A stretch of 64,000 bases of DNA from Gammaproteobacteria bacterium (GCA_004357385.1 SMWF01000019.1:62001-126000), one strand, 5' to 3'; counted from the stretch's first letter, positions 49,356 through 58,835 are shown. Notes: generated from the sequence alone by a model not told the origin. Program-made: numbers and translations.

Positions 49356-50741
49356 ATGGCCAAAGTAAAGACTGCATACGTTTGCAACGAATGCGGTGCT
49401 GAGCACACGCAGTGGCAGGGACAGTGTTCGGTCTGCGGCATCTGGAACAGCCTGTCGCGAATCTCGCTGGGCTCAGTGAAGGGTGCGTCTCTGGGCTCGA
49501 GAACCGATGCGATGCTTGGAGTTGCCGGCGGCGAAGCTGAAGTTAAGATTCTGGCCGAGATCGATTCCGCAAAAACATCACGATTGCCCACCGGCTTTAC
49601 CGAACTGGATCGCGTGCTGGGCGGCGGTCTCGTGCCGGGCTCGGTGGTGTTGATCGGTGGTGATCCCGGGGCGGGAAAGAGCACGCTACTGTTGCAGGTC
49701 AGCACCGCAATGGCCGGACGCCAGGAGGTGCTGTACGTCTCCGGCGAGGAATCGCTGCAGCAATTGGCGATGCGGGCGCGACGTCTGGGTCTGCCGTTGG
49801 ACCGGCTACGGGTTGCCTCGGAAACCCGAGCTGAAGAAGTTGCCCGGCTGATTGAGCGCCACGCGCCGCAGGTGGTGGTGCTCGATTCCATCCAGGTCAT
49901 GCAGCTCGACGGCATTGACAGCGTTCCGGGTAGCGTCACCCAGGTGCGCGAGACGGCCGCGTTTTTCACCCGCCTGGCCAAGCAGAAGGGCATCGTGGTG
50001 ATTCTCGTTGGCCATGTGACCAAGGATGGAAACCTAGCCGGTCCCAAGGTGCTCGAGCATATGATCGATTGCTTCATCATGCTCGATTCGCCGGCCGGTG
50101 CCCGCTATCGAACGCTGCGAGGACTGAAGAATCGGTTTGGCCCGGTCAACGAACTCGGCGTGTTCGTCATGACCGATGGTGGCATGAAGGAGGTGCAGAA
50201 TCCTTCGGCGATTTTCCTGCAGCGCGCGGAGTCGCCGTCGCCGGGGAGCGTCACCACCGTCACCTGGGAAGGTACCCGACCCTTGCTGGTCGAAATCCAG
50301 GCACTGGTCGATTCGCTGCAGGGCGGTCACCCGCGACGGATTGCTGTGGGACTGGACCCGCAGCGGCTCGGCATGCACCTGGCGGTGCTGCACCGTCATT
50401 GCGGCGTTAGCTTGGGTGATCAGGACGTGTTTGCCAACGTCGTCGGCGGGGTGCGAATCGCGGAGACCGGGGCAGATCTCGCGTTGATGACCGCGGTTCT
50501 GTCCAGTTTTCGCAACGTGCGTTTACCGAAGGATCTGATCGTTTTTGGGGAACTCGGGTTGACCGGGGAAGTCAGGCCGGTGGTGAACGGCCAGGAGCGG
50601 TTGCGCGAGGCGGTCAAGCACGGCTTCAAGCGCGCTCTGATTCCGGCAGGCAACCAGGCCAGACCGGGCGTCAAGGGAATGCAGATCGAGGCGGTTGCGA
50701 CGCTGGCGGAGGGTCTGGAACGCGTCGCCGCCATGGATTGA
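49356..50741 (+). CDS. radA: DNA repair protein RadA (Sms)
   Basis: RecA-related branch-migration ATPase. The 461 residues show an N-terminal C4 zinc finger (CNECG, CSVCG), Walker A GGDPGAGKST (about 103), the RadA-specific KNRFG and a C-terminal Lon-protease-like domain (FGELGLTGEVRPV) without proteolytic function by family knowledge. It lies directly after dnaB and is convergent with ettA. Confidence 0.95.
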   Translation: MAKVKTAYVCNECGAEHTQWQGQCSVCGIWNSLSRISLGSVKGASLGSRTDAMLGVAGGEAEVKILAEIDSAKTSRLPTGFTELDRVLGGGLVPGSVVLIGGDPGAGKSTLLLQVSTAMAGRQEVLYVSGEESLQQLAMRARRLGLPLDRLRVASETRAEEVARLIERHAPQVVVLDSIQVMQLDGIDSVPGSVTQVRETAAFFTRLAKQKGIVVILVGHVTKDGNLAGPKVLEHMIDCFIMLDSPAGARYRTLRGLKNRFGPVNELGVFVMTDGGMKEVQNPSAIFLQRAESPSPGSVTTVTWEGTRPLLVEIQALVDSLQGGHPRRIAVGLDPQRLGMHLAVLHRHCGVSLGDQDVFANVVGGVRIAETGADLALMTAVLSSFRNVRLPKDLIVFGELGLTGEVRPVVNGQERLREAVKHGFKRALIPAGNQARPGVKGMQIEAVATLAEGLERVAAMD

Positions 50742-50823
50742 AGCGAGAACAGCTTGCGGCGGTACGGTGTGGACCGACCCGGATTTCCAGGAATCTCCGT
50801 CGACCTACGCCCTGCCTAACAAA

Positions 50824-50880
50824 GAATTGGACATCCATCAAAGTTCGGGACATCCACCATCTTTGATGGATGTCCGATTC
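50824..50880. repeat. 20-bp inverted repeat between radA and ettA
   Basis: Arms 50824-50843 and 50861-50880 are complementary over 20 bases with a single G-T wobble; the inner 15 bases (GGACATCCATCAAAG) match perfectly. The 17-base loop contains a third, direct copy of the arm motif (GGACATCCACCA at 50848-50859). It lies in the 143-base gap between the stops of convergent radA and ettA, five bases from the ettA stop. It could be a bidirectional terminator or a small repeat element; there is no long T-tract. Confidence 0.7.
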
Positions 50881-50884
50881 TTCG

Positions 50885-52558
50885 TTAGCCGGCCAGGCGC
50901 GTGTACTTCATGCGCGTCGGCTGATCGGCATCGTCGCCGAGGCGCCGTTTATGGTCCTTCTCGTATTCGCTGAAGTTGCCGGCAAACCATTCCACGTGGC
51001 TGTTACCTTCGAATGCCAGGATGTGCGTGGCGATCCGGTCGAGAAACCAGCGGTCGTGTGAGATCACCAGCACGGTGCCCGGGAAATTGAGGATCGCATC
51101 CTCGAGCGCGCGCAGGGTTTCCACGTCCAGATCATTGGTCGGTTCGTCCAGCAGCAAGACGTTGGCGCCGCGACGCAACAACTTGGCCAGGTGCAGCCGG
51201 TTGCGCTCGCCACCCGACAGATTACCGACGTGTTTCTGCTGGTCTGCCCCGCGAAAGTTGAAGCGACTGACGTAGGCCCTCGAGGGAATCTCGTACTGGC
51301 CCACGCGAATAATGTCCTGGCCATTCGAAATCTCTTCCCAGACGGTCTTCTTGCCGTCCAGCGCGTCACGCGACTGGTCTACACAGGCGATCTGCACCGT
51401 GTCGCCCAGGGTCAACCCACCGTGGTCGGGCGTTTCCTGTCCGGTCAGCATCCGGAACAGCGTTGTCTTCCCGGCGCCGTTGCCGCCGATGATGCCGACG
51501 ATCGCACCGCGTGGTATCGAACAGTCCAGGTTGTCGATCAGCAACCGCTCGCCGAACCCCTTGCTGAGCTGGGTGAGGTCGATCACCCGCTCGCCGAGCC
51601 GCGGCCCCGGCGGAATGTAGAGTTCGGCCGTTTCGTTGCGAGATTGGACCTCCTTCGACTGCAACTCCTCGAAGCGCGCGAGACGTGCCTTACTCTTCGC
51701 CTGCCGACCTTTGGGGCTGCTGCGCACCCATTCCAGCTCGGACCTGATCGCGCGTCGTCGTCCCCGTTCCTGGCGCTCTTCGATCGCCAGGCGCGCCTCC
51801 TTGGCTTCGAGCCAGGCACTGTAGTTACCCTCGAAGGGGATACCCCGGCCGCGATCGAGTTCAAGAATCCAACCAGCGACGTTGTCCAGAAAATAGCGGT
51901 CGTGCGTCACCGCCACCACCGTGCCGGGATATTCGTCGAGAAAGCGCTCCAGCCAGGCGACGCTCTCGGCATCGAGATGGTTGGTCGGTTCGTCGAGCAG
52001 CAGCATGTCGGGACGCGACAACAGGAGTCGGCACAACGCAACGCGCCGCCGCTCACCCCCGGACAGCTGATCGACGTCCGTTTCCCAGGGCGGCAGCCGC
52101 AATGCATCGGCCGCGATCTCCAGCGTCCGGTCGAGATCCCAGCCGTCGGCGCCGTCGATCGCCGTGGCCAGTTCGCCCTGGCGTTCGATCAGTGCATTCA
52201 TCGCGTCATCGTCCATGGGTTCGGCGAACTTTTCCGACACGGCCTCGTACTCATCGAGCAGCGCCCTTAGTTCGGCCACCCCTTGCTCGACGTTACCGCG
52301 CACGTCCTTGCTGGAATCGAGTTGAGGCTCCTGGGGAAGGAAGCCGACCTTGATGCCTTTCTGCGGACGTGCTTCGCCGTCGTGTTCGGCGTCGAGGCCC
52401 GCCATGATCCTCAGCAAGCTGGATTTCCCTGAGCCGTTCAGCCCCAGTACGCCGATCTTCGCCCCCGGGAAAAAAGACAGTGAGATGTTCTCGAGGATGG
52501 TGCGGCCGCCGGGCACCACCTTGCTGACACCCTGCATGGTATAGACGTATTGAGCCAT
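50885..52558 (-). CDS. ettA: Energy-dependent translational throttle protein EttA (ABC-F)
   Basis: ABC-F ATPase that binds the ribosomal E site and couples translation to ATP/ADP level. The 557 residues contain two ABC domains: GLNGSGKSS / [13 protein letters not shown] / [11 protein letters not shown] and GGNGAGKTT / [16 protein letters not shown] / [11 protein letters not shown]. The linker ([19 protein letters not shown] and following) and the arm insert in domain 1 fit EttA, whose length is about 555. ATG 52558 gives [18 protein letters not shown]. It is divergent from glyA. Confidence 0.95.
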   Translation of the reverse strand: MAQYVYTMQGVSKVVPGGRTILENISLSFFPGAKIGVLGLNGSGKSSLLRIMAGLDAEHDGEARPQKGIKVGFLPQEPQLDSSKDVRGNVEQGVAELRALLDEYEAVSEKFAEPMDDDAMNALIERQGELATAIDGADGWDLDRTLEIAADALRLPPWETDVDQLSGGERRRVALCRLLLSRPDMLLLDEPTNHLDAESVAWLERFLDEYPGTVVAVTHDRYFLDNVAGWILELDRGRGIPFEGNYSAWLEAKEARLAIEERQERGRRRAIRSELEWVRSSPKGRQAKSKARLARFEELQSKEVQSRNETAELYIPPGPRLGERVIDLTQLSKGFGERLLIDNLDCSIPRGAIVGIIGGNGAGKTTLFRMLTGQETPDHGGLTLGDTVQIACVDQSRDALDGKKTVWEEISNGQDIIRVGQYEIPSRAYVSRFNFRGADQQKHVGNLSGGERNRLHLAKLLRRGANVLLLDEPTNDLDVETLRALEDAILNFPGTVLVISHDRWFLDRIATHILAFEGNSHVEWFAGNFSEYEKDHKRRLGDDADQPTRMKYTRLAG

Positions 52559-52565
52559 GGATGCT

Positions 52566-52579
52566 GCGGTTCGAACCGC
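52566..52579. promoter_or_regulatory. Perfect 14-bp palindrome just before ettA
   Basis: GCGGTTCGAACCGC is perfectly self-complementary and ends seven bases from the ettA ATG (minus strand), within the ribosome-binding region. It could be a repressor operator. In the 225-base ettA-glyA gap I also see a TACACT-like -10 (52744-52749) for glyA but no good -35. Confidence 0.4.
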
Positions 52580-52783
52580 TTGCTGCTTCGCGAAAGGCGC
52601 CACGCTATAGAAAATCAGGCGTTCGCACAATGACCCCGGATGTCCCCGGATATCCTGAACGGCTGCGTACGTGGATTAGCGCAAGTCCTGCCGTGCTTGA
52701 CGCAGTTTCACGTTGGACGCGCGGTTGCGGATATCACTTGGGGTACACTAACGCGCTTCTCCCGCCACCCCGGAATGGCTCGA

Positions 52784-54052
52784 ATGTTTGATGGTGACAT
52801 GACGATTGCCGGCTTCGACGGGGCTGTCTGGCAGGCGATTCAAGCCGAAGAACGTCGTCAGGAACGCCACATCGAACTGATTGCGTCGGAGAACTACGCC
52901 AGCCCCAGGGTGCTCGCCGCACAGGGCAGCGTGCTCACCAACAAGTATGCCGAGGGCTACCCTGGCAAGCGTTACTACGGAGGTTGTGAGCACGTCGATG
53001 CGGTTGAAATTCTAGCCATCGACCGGGTCAAGCAGCTGTTCGGCGCCGACTATGCCAACGTTCAGCCGCACTCGGGTTCGCAGGCCAACGCGGCGGTCTA
53101 TCTGGCGCTGCTGGAAGCAGGCGACACGGTGCTCGGCATGAGCCTGGCGGACGGCGGGCACCTCACGCACGGCGCCCCGGTAAATTTCTCGGGCCGCCTG
53201 TACAACGCGGTGCAATACGGGCTGGACAACGCGACGGGCGAGGTCGACTACGATCAGGTCGCGGCACTTGCCCGGGAACATCAACCGAAGATGCTGGTGG
53301 CGGGGTTCTCGGCCTATTCGCGGAAGATGGACTGGCAGCGGTTCCGTGAGATTGCGGATTCGGTCGGTGCCTATCTGTTCGTCGACATGGCCCATGTGGC
53401 GGGCCTGGTCGCCGTGGATCTCTATCCGAACCCCGTGGCGATTGCCGACGTCACCACCACGACTACCCACAAGACCCTGCGCGGGCCGCGTGGTGGCGTG
53501 ATTCTGGCGCGGTCCAACCCGGAAATCGAAAAGAAGCTCAACTCCGCGCTGTTTCCGGGATCCCAGGGTGGACCGTTGATGCATGTTATCGCGGCCAAGG
53601 CTATTTGCTTCCAGGAGGCGATGGCGCCCGAGTTCACCACCTATCAGGACCAGGTGCTCGCCAATGCGCGGATCATGGCCGATGAATTTCAGGGGCGCGG
53701 CTACAAGGTCGTCTCCAACGGCACCGACAATCATCTCTTCCTGCTCGATTTGATCGACAAGGACATCACCGGCAAAGCAGCCGATGCGGCGCTGGATCGC
53801 GCCAATATCACGGTCAACAAGAACGCCGTACCCAACGATCCGCGATCACCATTCGTGACCAGCGGGCTGCGCATCGGCACGCCCGCCGTGACCACCCGGG
53901 GCTTCAACGAGGACGAGTGCCGGACGTTGACGCACTGGATGTGCGATATCCTCGACGACATCGAAAACGACAACATGATCGCGACCGTTCAGCATCGAGC
54001 GATCGAACTGTGTGAGCGGTTCCCCGTCTATGGGGCCGCCTCTGCCTCTTGA
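52784..54052 (+). CDS. glyA: Serine hydroxymethyltransferase GlyA
   Basis: PLP enzyme that interconverts serine and glycine and supplies one-carbon units. The 422 residues include [38 protein letters not shown] and the PLP lysine in [17 protein letters not shown] chose ATG 52784 ([12 protein letters not shown]), which lines up with E. coli MLKREMNIADYD; ATG 52775 and 52799 are alternatives. nrdR follows after a small tandem repeat. Confidence 0.96.
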   Translation: MFDGDMTIAGFDGAVWQAIQAEERRQERHIELIASENYASPRVLAAQGSVLTNKYAEGYPGKRYYGGCEHVDAVEILAIDRVKQLFGADYANVQPHSGSQANAAVYLALLEAGDTVLGMSLADGGHLTHGAPVNFSGRLYNAVQYGLDNATGEVDYDQVAALAREHQPKMLVAGFSAYSRKMDWQRFREIADSVGAYLFVDMAHVAGLVAVDLYPNPVAIADVTTTTTHKTLRGPRGGVILARSNPEIEKKLNSALFPGSQGGPLMHVIAAKAICFQEAMAPEFTTYQDQVLANARIMADEFQGRGYKVVSNGTDNHLFLLDLIDKDITGKAADAALDRANITVNKNAVPNDPRSPFVTSGLRIGTPAVTTRGFNEDECRTLTHWMCDILDDIENDNMIATVQHRAIELCERFPVYGAASAS

Positions 54053-54085
54053 TGTGAGGCGTGGTGTGAGGCGTGACGTGAGGGC
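54053..54085 (+). repeat. 12-base tandem repeat between glyA and nrdR
   Basis: TGTGAGGCGTGG (54053-54064), TGTGAGGCGTGA (54065-54076) and a partial third unit CGTGAGGGC (54077-54085) fill most of the 41 bases between the glyA stop and the nrdR ATG. Each unit carries a GTGAGG core that resembles a weak Shine-Dalgarno, so copy number could affect nrdR translation. Confidence 0.75.
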
Positions 54086-54093
54086 GCTGTGGC

Positions 54094-54564
54094 ATGCATT
54101 GTCCGTTCTGTGGGGCTGATGACACCAAGGTAATCGACTCCCGGCTGGTCGCAGGTGGTGACCAGGTGCGCCGGCGTCGCCAGTGTCTGACCTGTGACGA
54201 GCGCTACACTACGTTCGAGACCGCAGAGCTGGTCATGCCGCGCATCGTAAAAAGAGATGGCAATCGCGAACCTTTCAACGAGGACAAGCTGCGCGCCGGA
54301 TTGCAGCGTGCGCTCGAGAAACGACCGGTCAGTACGGAGGATGTCGAATCGGGCATCAACCGCATCATGCATCGACTACGCTCCGCGGGTGAGCGAGAGC
54401 TACCGTCACGCACCGTCGGCGAAGAGGTCATGAGGGAATTGCGCGACATGGACGATGTCGCCTATGTACGTTTTGCATCCGTGTATCGCGACTTTCAGGA
54501 CGTCAGTGAGTTTCAGGAAGAGATCCGCAAACTCACCGCCAAGTCTCGAGATCCGGAGGGTTAG
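54094..54564 (+). CDS. nrdR: Transcriptional repressor NrdR
   Basis: Represses ribonucleotide reductase genes in response to dATP/ATP. The 156 residues begin with a zinc ribbon ([31 protein letters not shown]) followed by an ATP-cone domain ([18 protein letters not shown]). No pair of NrdR boxes is evident in this window; its targets are elsewhere. It precedes ribD by five bases, the usual nrdR-ribD order. Confidence 0.96.
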   Translation: MHCPFCGADDTKVIDSRLVAGGDQVRRRRQCLTCDERYTTFETAELVMPRIVKRDGNREPFNEDKLRAGLQRALEKRPVSTEDVESGINRIMHRLRSAGERELPSRTVGEEVMRELRDMDDVAYVRFASVYRDFQDVSEFQEEIRKLTAKSRDPEG

Positions 54565-54569
54565 TCGTC

Positions 54570-55640
54570 ATGGCGGTGTCGGACAGCGACCGTCTGTTCC
54601 TGGATGCCGCGGACGAGCTTGCCGCACGTGGCCTGTACAGCGCGCCACCGAATCCCAAAGTCGGCTGCCTGTTGGTGCGTCAGGGTGTGGTGCTGGGGCG
54701 CGGCTGGCACGAACACACGGGTGGGCCCCATGCCGAGATCGTGGCGCTGGATGACGCCGGAGGCATCGATCGGCTGGCGGGCGCGACCTGCTACGTGAGT
54801 CTGGAGCCGTGTGCCCATCACGGCCGCACGCCGCCTTGTACCGAAGCGCTGATCAAGGCGAAGGTTGCACGGGTGGTTGCGGCGGCGACCGACCCTAATC
54901 CGCTGGTCTCGGGCGCGGGCTTCGAGATGCTCAGACAGGCCGGCATTACGGTGGACGTGGTGGAATTGCCGGCGGCGCGTGATCTGAATCCCGGCTATTT
55001 CAAACAGATGGAACACGACCTGCCGTGGGTGCGACTCAAGGTGGCGGGATCGCTGGACGGACGCGCGGCGATGGCCAGCGGTGAGAGTCAATGGATCACC
55101 TCCGAGGCGGCTCGGGCCGATGTACAACATTTCAGAGCGCGCAGCAGCGCAGTGGTAACGGGAATTGGCACGGTATTGGCGGACGACCCGGCGCTGACCG
55201 TGCGAATCACGAAGGACGCGCGGCAGCCGCTGCGCGTGGTACTGGATTCAACGCTGCGCACGCCCGCCAACGCACGCATCCTCGGGGAGCCGGGACAGGC
55301 GTTGCTGGTGACGACCCGTGCCGCGGTTACCCGCGACGTTCCTGCCGAGGTACTGGTTCTCGAAGGGCGGCGCGTGCCGCTGGATGGATTACTTAGCGCA
55401 CTGGTGGCGCGCGATTGTAATGAGGTGCTGGTTGAAGCCGGCCCGGAACTGACCGGCGCGTTTCTCACGGCGGGTCTCTGGGATGAGTTGATTCTCTACC
55501 AGGCACCGAAGCTGCTGGGGGCCAGTGCGCGGGGCTTCGCGGGATTTCGAATCGATGCCCTGGCGGATGCGGTCGACGGCCGCATTGTGGAAACTCTGCA
55601 GGTGGGTGAGGATCTTCGGATTCGCGTGCTGCGCGCCTAG
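54570..55640 (+). CDS. ribD: Riboflavin biosynthesis deaminase/reductase RibD
   Basis: Carries out the second and third steps of riboflavin synthesis. The 356 residues have an N-terminal zinc deaminase domain with GPHAEIVAL and CAHHGRTPPCTEAL (about 48-95) and a C-terminal reductase domain (LPWVRLKVAGSLDGRAAMAS, EVLVEAGPELTGAFL). GGAGGG precedes the ATG. The genes ribE and ribBA, which normally follow, are absent; ribH comes next after 82 bases. Confidence 0.95.
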   Translation: MAVSDSDRLFLDAADELAARGLYSAPPNPKVGCLLVRQGVVLGRGWHEHTGGPHAEIVALDDAGGIDRLAGATCYVSLEPCAHHGRTPPCTEALIKAKVARVVAAATDPNPLVSGAGFEMLRQAGITVDVVELPAARDLNPGYFKQMEHDLPWVRLKVAGSLDGRAAMASGESQWITSEAARADVQHFRARSSAVVTGIGTVLADDPALTVRITKDARQPLRVVLDSTLRTPANARILGEPGQALLVTTRAAVTRDVPAEVLVLEGRRVPLDGLLSALVARDCNEVLVEAGPELTGAFLTAGLWDELILYQAPKLLGASARGFAGFRIDALADAVDGRIVETLQVGEDLRIRVLRA

Positions 55641-55652
55641 AGGCGCCCTGGG

Positions 55653-55680
55653 TTGCGTTCGCAGGTACAGGCCCTACACT
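55653..55680 (+). promoter_or_regulatory. Candidate promoter for ribH
   Basis: TTGCGT (55653-55658), 16-base spacer, TACACT (55675-55680), 42 bases before the ribH ATG. It lies in the gap where ribE and ribBA would be expected, so ribH-nusB-thiL-pgpA may have its own promoter. Confidence 0.35.
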
Positions 55681-55722
55681 ACAGCGCCCTTCCGGAAGCA
55701 CCGGACGCGCGAGGAATGAACG

Positions 55723-56196
55723 ATGAGTGATTCAAAGCCGAAAGACGTCCCCTTGGATGGAACCGGCAAGCAGTTTGCCATCGTCGCAGGTCGTTTCAAC
55801 AGCTTCGTCGTCGACAACCTGGTCACCGGAGCGATCGAGACCTTGAAGTCCCATGGCGTTGCCGTGAGCGACGTCGCGTTGCGATACGTTCCGGGCTGCT
55901 TCGAGTTGCCGCTCACCGCCCAACGAATCGCCGCCAGAGGTGAAGTCGATGCGATCATCGCGCTGGGCGCGGTGATTCGCGGTGATACGCCGCATTTCGA
56001 GTATGTTGCGGGTGAAAGCGCGCGCGGCCTGCAGGATGTCGCGTTGAAGTACGACCTTCCCGTGGTGTTCGGTGTGCTGACCACGGACAACGATGAGCAG
56101 GCGTTGGCGCGTGCCGACCTCGACGGCGACAACAAAGGTGTCGATGCTGCCAATGCCGCGCTCGAAATGGTGGCCGTGCTGGCCGAGATCGGTTGA
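55723..56196 (+). CDS. ribH: 6,7-dimethyl-8-ribityllumazine synthase RibH
   Basis: Condenses the RibD product with dihydroxybutanone phosphate in the penultimate riboflavin step; forms capsid-like oligomers. The 157 residues include FAIVAGRFNSFVVDNL, VPGCFELPLTA, ALGAVIRGDTPHFEYV and VVFGVLTTDNDEQAL. GAGGAATG lies before the ATG. It is followed by nusB, the usual order. Confidence 0.96.
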   Translation: MSDSKPKDVPLDGTGKQFAIVAGRFNSFVVDNLVTGAIETLKSHGVAVSDVALRYVPGCFELPLTAQRIAARGEVDAIIALGAVIRGDTPHFEYVAGESARGLQDVALKYDLPVVFGVLTTDNDEQALARADLDGDNKGVDAANAALEMVAVLAEIG

Positions 56197-56207
56197 TTGC
56201 CAGGCCG

Positions 56208-56654
56208 ATGGCTGAAGGAAAATTCGACCCATGGGCAAGACGCCGCGCCCGCCGCCTGCTGGTGCAGGCGCTCTATCAATGGCAGCTCACCGGCGACTCC
56301 CTCGGTGATCTCGAGGATCAGTTTCGCGGCCGCAAAGAGTATGGGCGCATCGAGAAGCCGTTCTTCTCCCACCTCCTGAGCGGGGTCATTCGTCAAACCG
56401 GCGAACTCGATGAGTTGCTGGAGCCGATCCTGGATCGAAGGCTGGAGGCGCTCGACCAGGTAGAGCGCGCGATACTGCGGGCGGGCGCCTTCGAACTGAA
56501 AGGTCGCATCGACGTACCGTACAAGGTGGTCATCAGCGAGTACGTTGCGCTGGCCAAGGTCTTTGGCGCCGAGGAGAGTCACCGGTATGTCAACGCCGTG
56601 CTCGACAAGCTCGCCCGCACCGAACGTGCGCTAGAGACGTCCGCCGAAGGCTGA
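56208..56654 (+). CDS. nusB: Transcription antitermination factor NusB
   Basis: RNA-binding helical protein of the antitermination complex for rRNA transcription. The 148 residues show RRRARRLLVQALYQWQLTG, LEALDQVERAILRAGAFEL and VVISEYVALAKVFG. ATG 56208 is favoured; TTG 56193, which overlaps the ribH stop, would add five residues. thiL follows after four bases. Confidence 0.94.
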   Translation: MAEGKFDPWARRRARRLLVQALYQWQLTGDSLGDLEDQFRGRKEYGRIEKPFFSHLLSGVIRQTGELDELLEPILDRRLEALDQVERAILRAGAFELKGRIDVPYKVVISEYVALAKVFGAEESHRYVNAVLDKLARTERALETSAEG

Positions 56655-56658
56655 TTCA

Positions 56659-57603
56659 ATGTCCGAGTTCGACCTGATTGCGGCGTTGCTGGAAGAATTG
56701 GGAGACGAGGCCAGGAGTGCGGACACCATACTCGGGCCGGGCGATGATTGCGCAATCACCCGTGTCCCCGATGGCCATGAGCTGGTCAGCAGCATCGATA
56801 CCCTCGTCGCAGACGTGCACTTCCCGGCGACGGCGGCTGCCGAACTGATCGGCTTTCGCGCGCTGTGTGTCAGCTTTTCTGACGTTGCCGCGATGGGCGG
56901 GCGGGCGGCGTTTGCCACCATCGCGGTAACGCTTCCCGACGAAAACGAAGCATGGTTGCGCGGGTTTGCGCGCGGCGTTGCCCGTGCGTCCAGTCGATTT
57001 GGCTGCGCGGTAATCGGCGGCAACCTGGCGCGCGGTCCACTCAATATATCCGTCAGCGCACACGGCTATGTTCCCGCGGGAAAGGCACTCCGACGGACGG
57101 GCGCAGCACCGGGCGAACGGGTGTGTGTGGGCGGGATCCTGGGCCTTGGGGCCGCGGCGCTCGACCGTGAAGACCTGACGTCGGTTTCCCTGGGCACGAT
57201 CCTCGAACTGGAGGCGAACGACGCACGTTATCCGTTGCGTCGCTACTATGCGCCGGAGCCGGACTTCGCGTTGGCAGCGCGGCTGAGTACCGTCGCCAGT
57301 GCGGCCATCGACCTCTCCGACGGACTGCTCGCGGATCTCGGGCACGTGTGCGAAGCCAGTGGGGTCGGCGCGCGGGTCGATCTCGACGAGGTTCCGTGCC
57401 ATGCGAGCCTGGACCGCGCGCTGGCGGGGGGGGATGACTATCTGTTGTGTTTCGCATTGCCGGCGGAGTCGCTCGAGCGTTTGCGGGCCGACTTCCCGTC
57501 GGTAACCGCCATCGGGGAATTTACCGCTGAAACTGGGATCCGTGATGGTGGTGGCGCGCTCCTGGATAACGCCGCTGGTTTCGACCACTTTCAGGATCGT
57601 TGA
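56659..57603 (+). CDS. thiL: Thiamine-monophosphate kinase ThiL
   Basis: Phosphorylates thiamine monophosphate to the active diphosphate. The 314 residues belong to the PurM/ThiL fold: GPGDDCAI, SSIDTLVADVHFP, SFSDVAAMGG, AAIDLSDGLLADLGH and GGDDYLLCFA. The nucleotide/metal loop that usually reads GGDT reads GGNLARG here; both versions occur in the superfamily, so activity is still expected. It stands between nusB and pgpA as in most gammaproteobacteria. Confidence 0.94.
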   Translation: MSEFDLIAALLEELGDEARSADTILGPGDDCAITRVPDGHELVSSIDTLVADVHFPATAAAELIGFRALCVSFSDVAAMGGRAAFATIAVTLPDENEAWLRGFARGVARASSRFGCAVIGGNLARGPLNISVSAHGYVPAGKALRRTGAAPGERVCVGGILGLGAAALDREDLTSVSLGTILELEANDARYPLRRYYAPEPDFALAARLSTVASAAIDLSDGLLADLGHVCEASGVGARVDLDEVPCHASLDRALAGGDDYLLCFALPAESLERLRADFPSVTAIGEFTAETGIRDGGGALLDNAAGFDHFQDR

Positions 57604-57612
57604 GAGAGCGCA

Positions 57613-58119
57613 ATGGCTGAGGATAGGGGCCGGTTGAGCGGCACTGCATTGATCCACCCCGAGGTGCTGCTTGCTACAGGGTTTGGTGTCGGCCTGGTAC
57701 CGTTTGCTCCGGGAACGGTTGGCAGCATCGTCGCGTTGCCGGTGTGGTGGTGGCTGCTGGCGGACCTGGACCTTGCGGTTGCCTGCGCCGTGCTGACGGC
57801 TCTGATCGGGTTCGGCAGTTGGATCATCGATCGCGCTTGCCGCAAGACCGGCGTTGGCGATGCCCCAGCGATTGTGCTGGATGAGTTCGTCGGTGTCTGG
57901 ATAGCCCTCCTGGCCGCGCCGAAAACGTTGCTGGGTGTGGCGGCTGGATTTGCCCTGTTCCGATTGTTCGACATCGCCAAGCCGTGGCCGGTGTCCTGGG
58001 TGGACCGGGAGGTACGCGGGGGCTTCGGCGTCATGTTGGACGACGTTGTTGCCGGAGTTCTCGCGGGGTTTGTGTTGTGGCTCGCAGTCCTCACCCTTGG
58101 CGGGGAAACCTTTGCCTGA
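57613..58119 (+). CDS. pgpA: Phosphatidylglycerophosphatase A PgpA
   Basis: Inner-membrane enzyme that dephosphorylates phosphatidylglycerophosphate. The 168 residues carry GVGLVPFAPGTVGS, VLDEFVGVWIAL, FRLFDIAKPWPVSWVD and VMLDDVVAGVLAG, with several hydrophobic segments. The metal-binding DE in LDEFVG and the DD in LDDVVAG are intact. Confidence 0.95.
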   Translation: MAEDRGRLSGTALIHPEVLLATGFGVGLVPFAPGTVGSIVALPVWWWLLADLDLAVACAVLTALIGFGSWIIDRACRKTGVGDAPAIVLDEFVGVWIALLAAPKTLLGVAAGFALFRLFDIAKPWPVSWVDREVRGGFGVMLDDVVAGVLAGFVLWLAVLTLGGETFA

Positions 58120-58138
58120 TCGGACGTATGATCGGCGG

Positions 58139-58783
58139 ATGACGAAAATTCTACTTCTGTTGCTGGGGGTCGGTCTGCTGGCGGCGCCGGGCTGGGCAAA
58201 TGGTCCCCTCGAGGCGACCGGACTGTTCAAGGACCGGGCGATGCTGCGGGTTCTGGGTCAGGATCGCTATGTTCGGGTGGGCGAGACGACGCCCGAAGGG
58301 GCGAAGCTTCTCGAGGCGGACGCCGCCCATGCGTTGGTCAGTTTTCGTGGTGAAACCTATCGTCTCAGTCTTACCGAACGGGTTGCAGGACGCTTCGCGG
58401 CGGTGGAGGACACCAGCATTTCGATCTCGCCCGACAGCATGGGTCAGTACCGGGTGGGCGGCTCCATCAATGGTGGTTATGTCGATTTCCTGGTCGACAC
58501 CGGGGCTTCGGTGGTGGCGCTCAGTGCGCGTCAGGCGCGGGCGCTGGGGTTGGATTTTGTCAACGCGGAGAACCGCACTACCGTAGTGACCGCACAAGGG
58601 GAGGTGCCGTCATACCTCGTTACCCTCGCTGAGGTGAATGTGGGCGGCATCACTGCACACAACGTGCAGGCGGCGGTGATCGAAGGCGATTATCCCGTTG
58701 ACGTGCTCCTGGGCATGTCGTATCTGCGGAACGTGAAAATGCGCGAACACGCCGGCGTGTTGCTGCTGGAACGCAAGTACTGA
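58139..58783 (+). CDS. Exported retropepsin-like aspartic protease family protein
   Basis: 214 residues with a clear signal peptide (residues 1-20, KILLLLLGVGLLAAPGWA). The C-terminal 120 residues are a retropepsin-like fold: FLVDTGASVVAL holds the DTGA active-site motif (about residue 122), and VDVLLGMSYLRNVKM is the typical flap-distal ILG-like segment of the bacterial clan AA family. These act as dimers and their substrates are mostly unknown. The start is the ATG 20 bases after the pgpA stop. It is convergent with ispA and not clearly tied to either neighbour in function. Confidence 0.85.
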   Translation: MTKILLLLLGVGLLAAPGWANGPLEATGLFKDRAMLRVLGQDRYVRVGETTPEGAKLLEADAAHALVSFRGETYRLSLTERVAGRFAAVEDTSISISPDSMGQYRVGGSINGGYVDFLVDTGASVVALSARQARALGLDFVNAENRTTVVTAQGEVPSYLVTLAEVNVGGITAHNVQAAVIEGDYPVDVLLGMSYLRNVKMREHAGVLLLERKY

Positions 58784-58835
58784 GCGACCCGGCACAACCC
58801 GTGAACGCGTCGCTCGGCCCACCGCCGAAGCGCGC

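Noticed and set aside
56656-58230. 524-codon frame on the minus strand opposite thiL and pgpA
   Set aside because: Crosses two unrelated real genes and has no domain signature.
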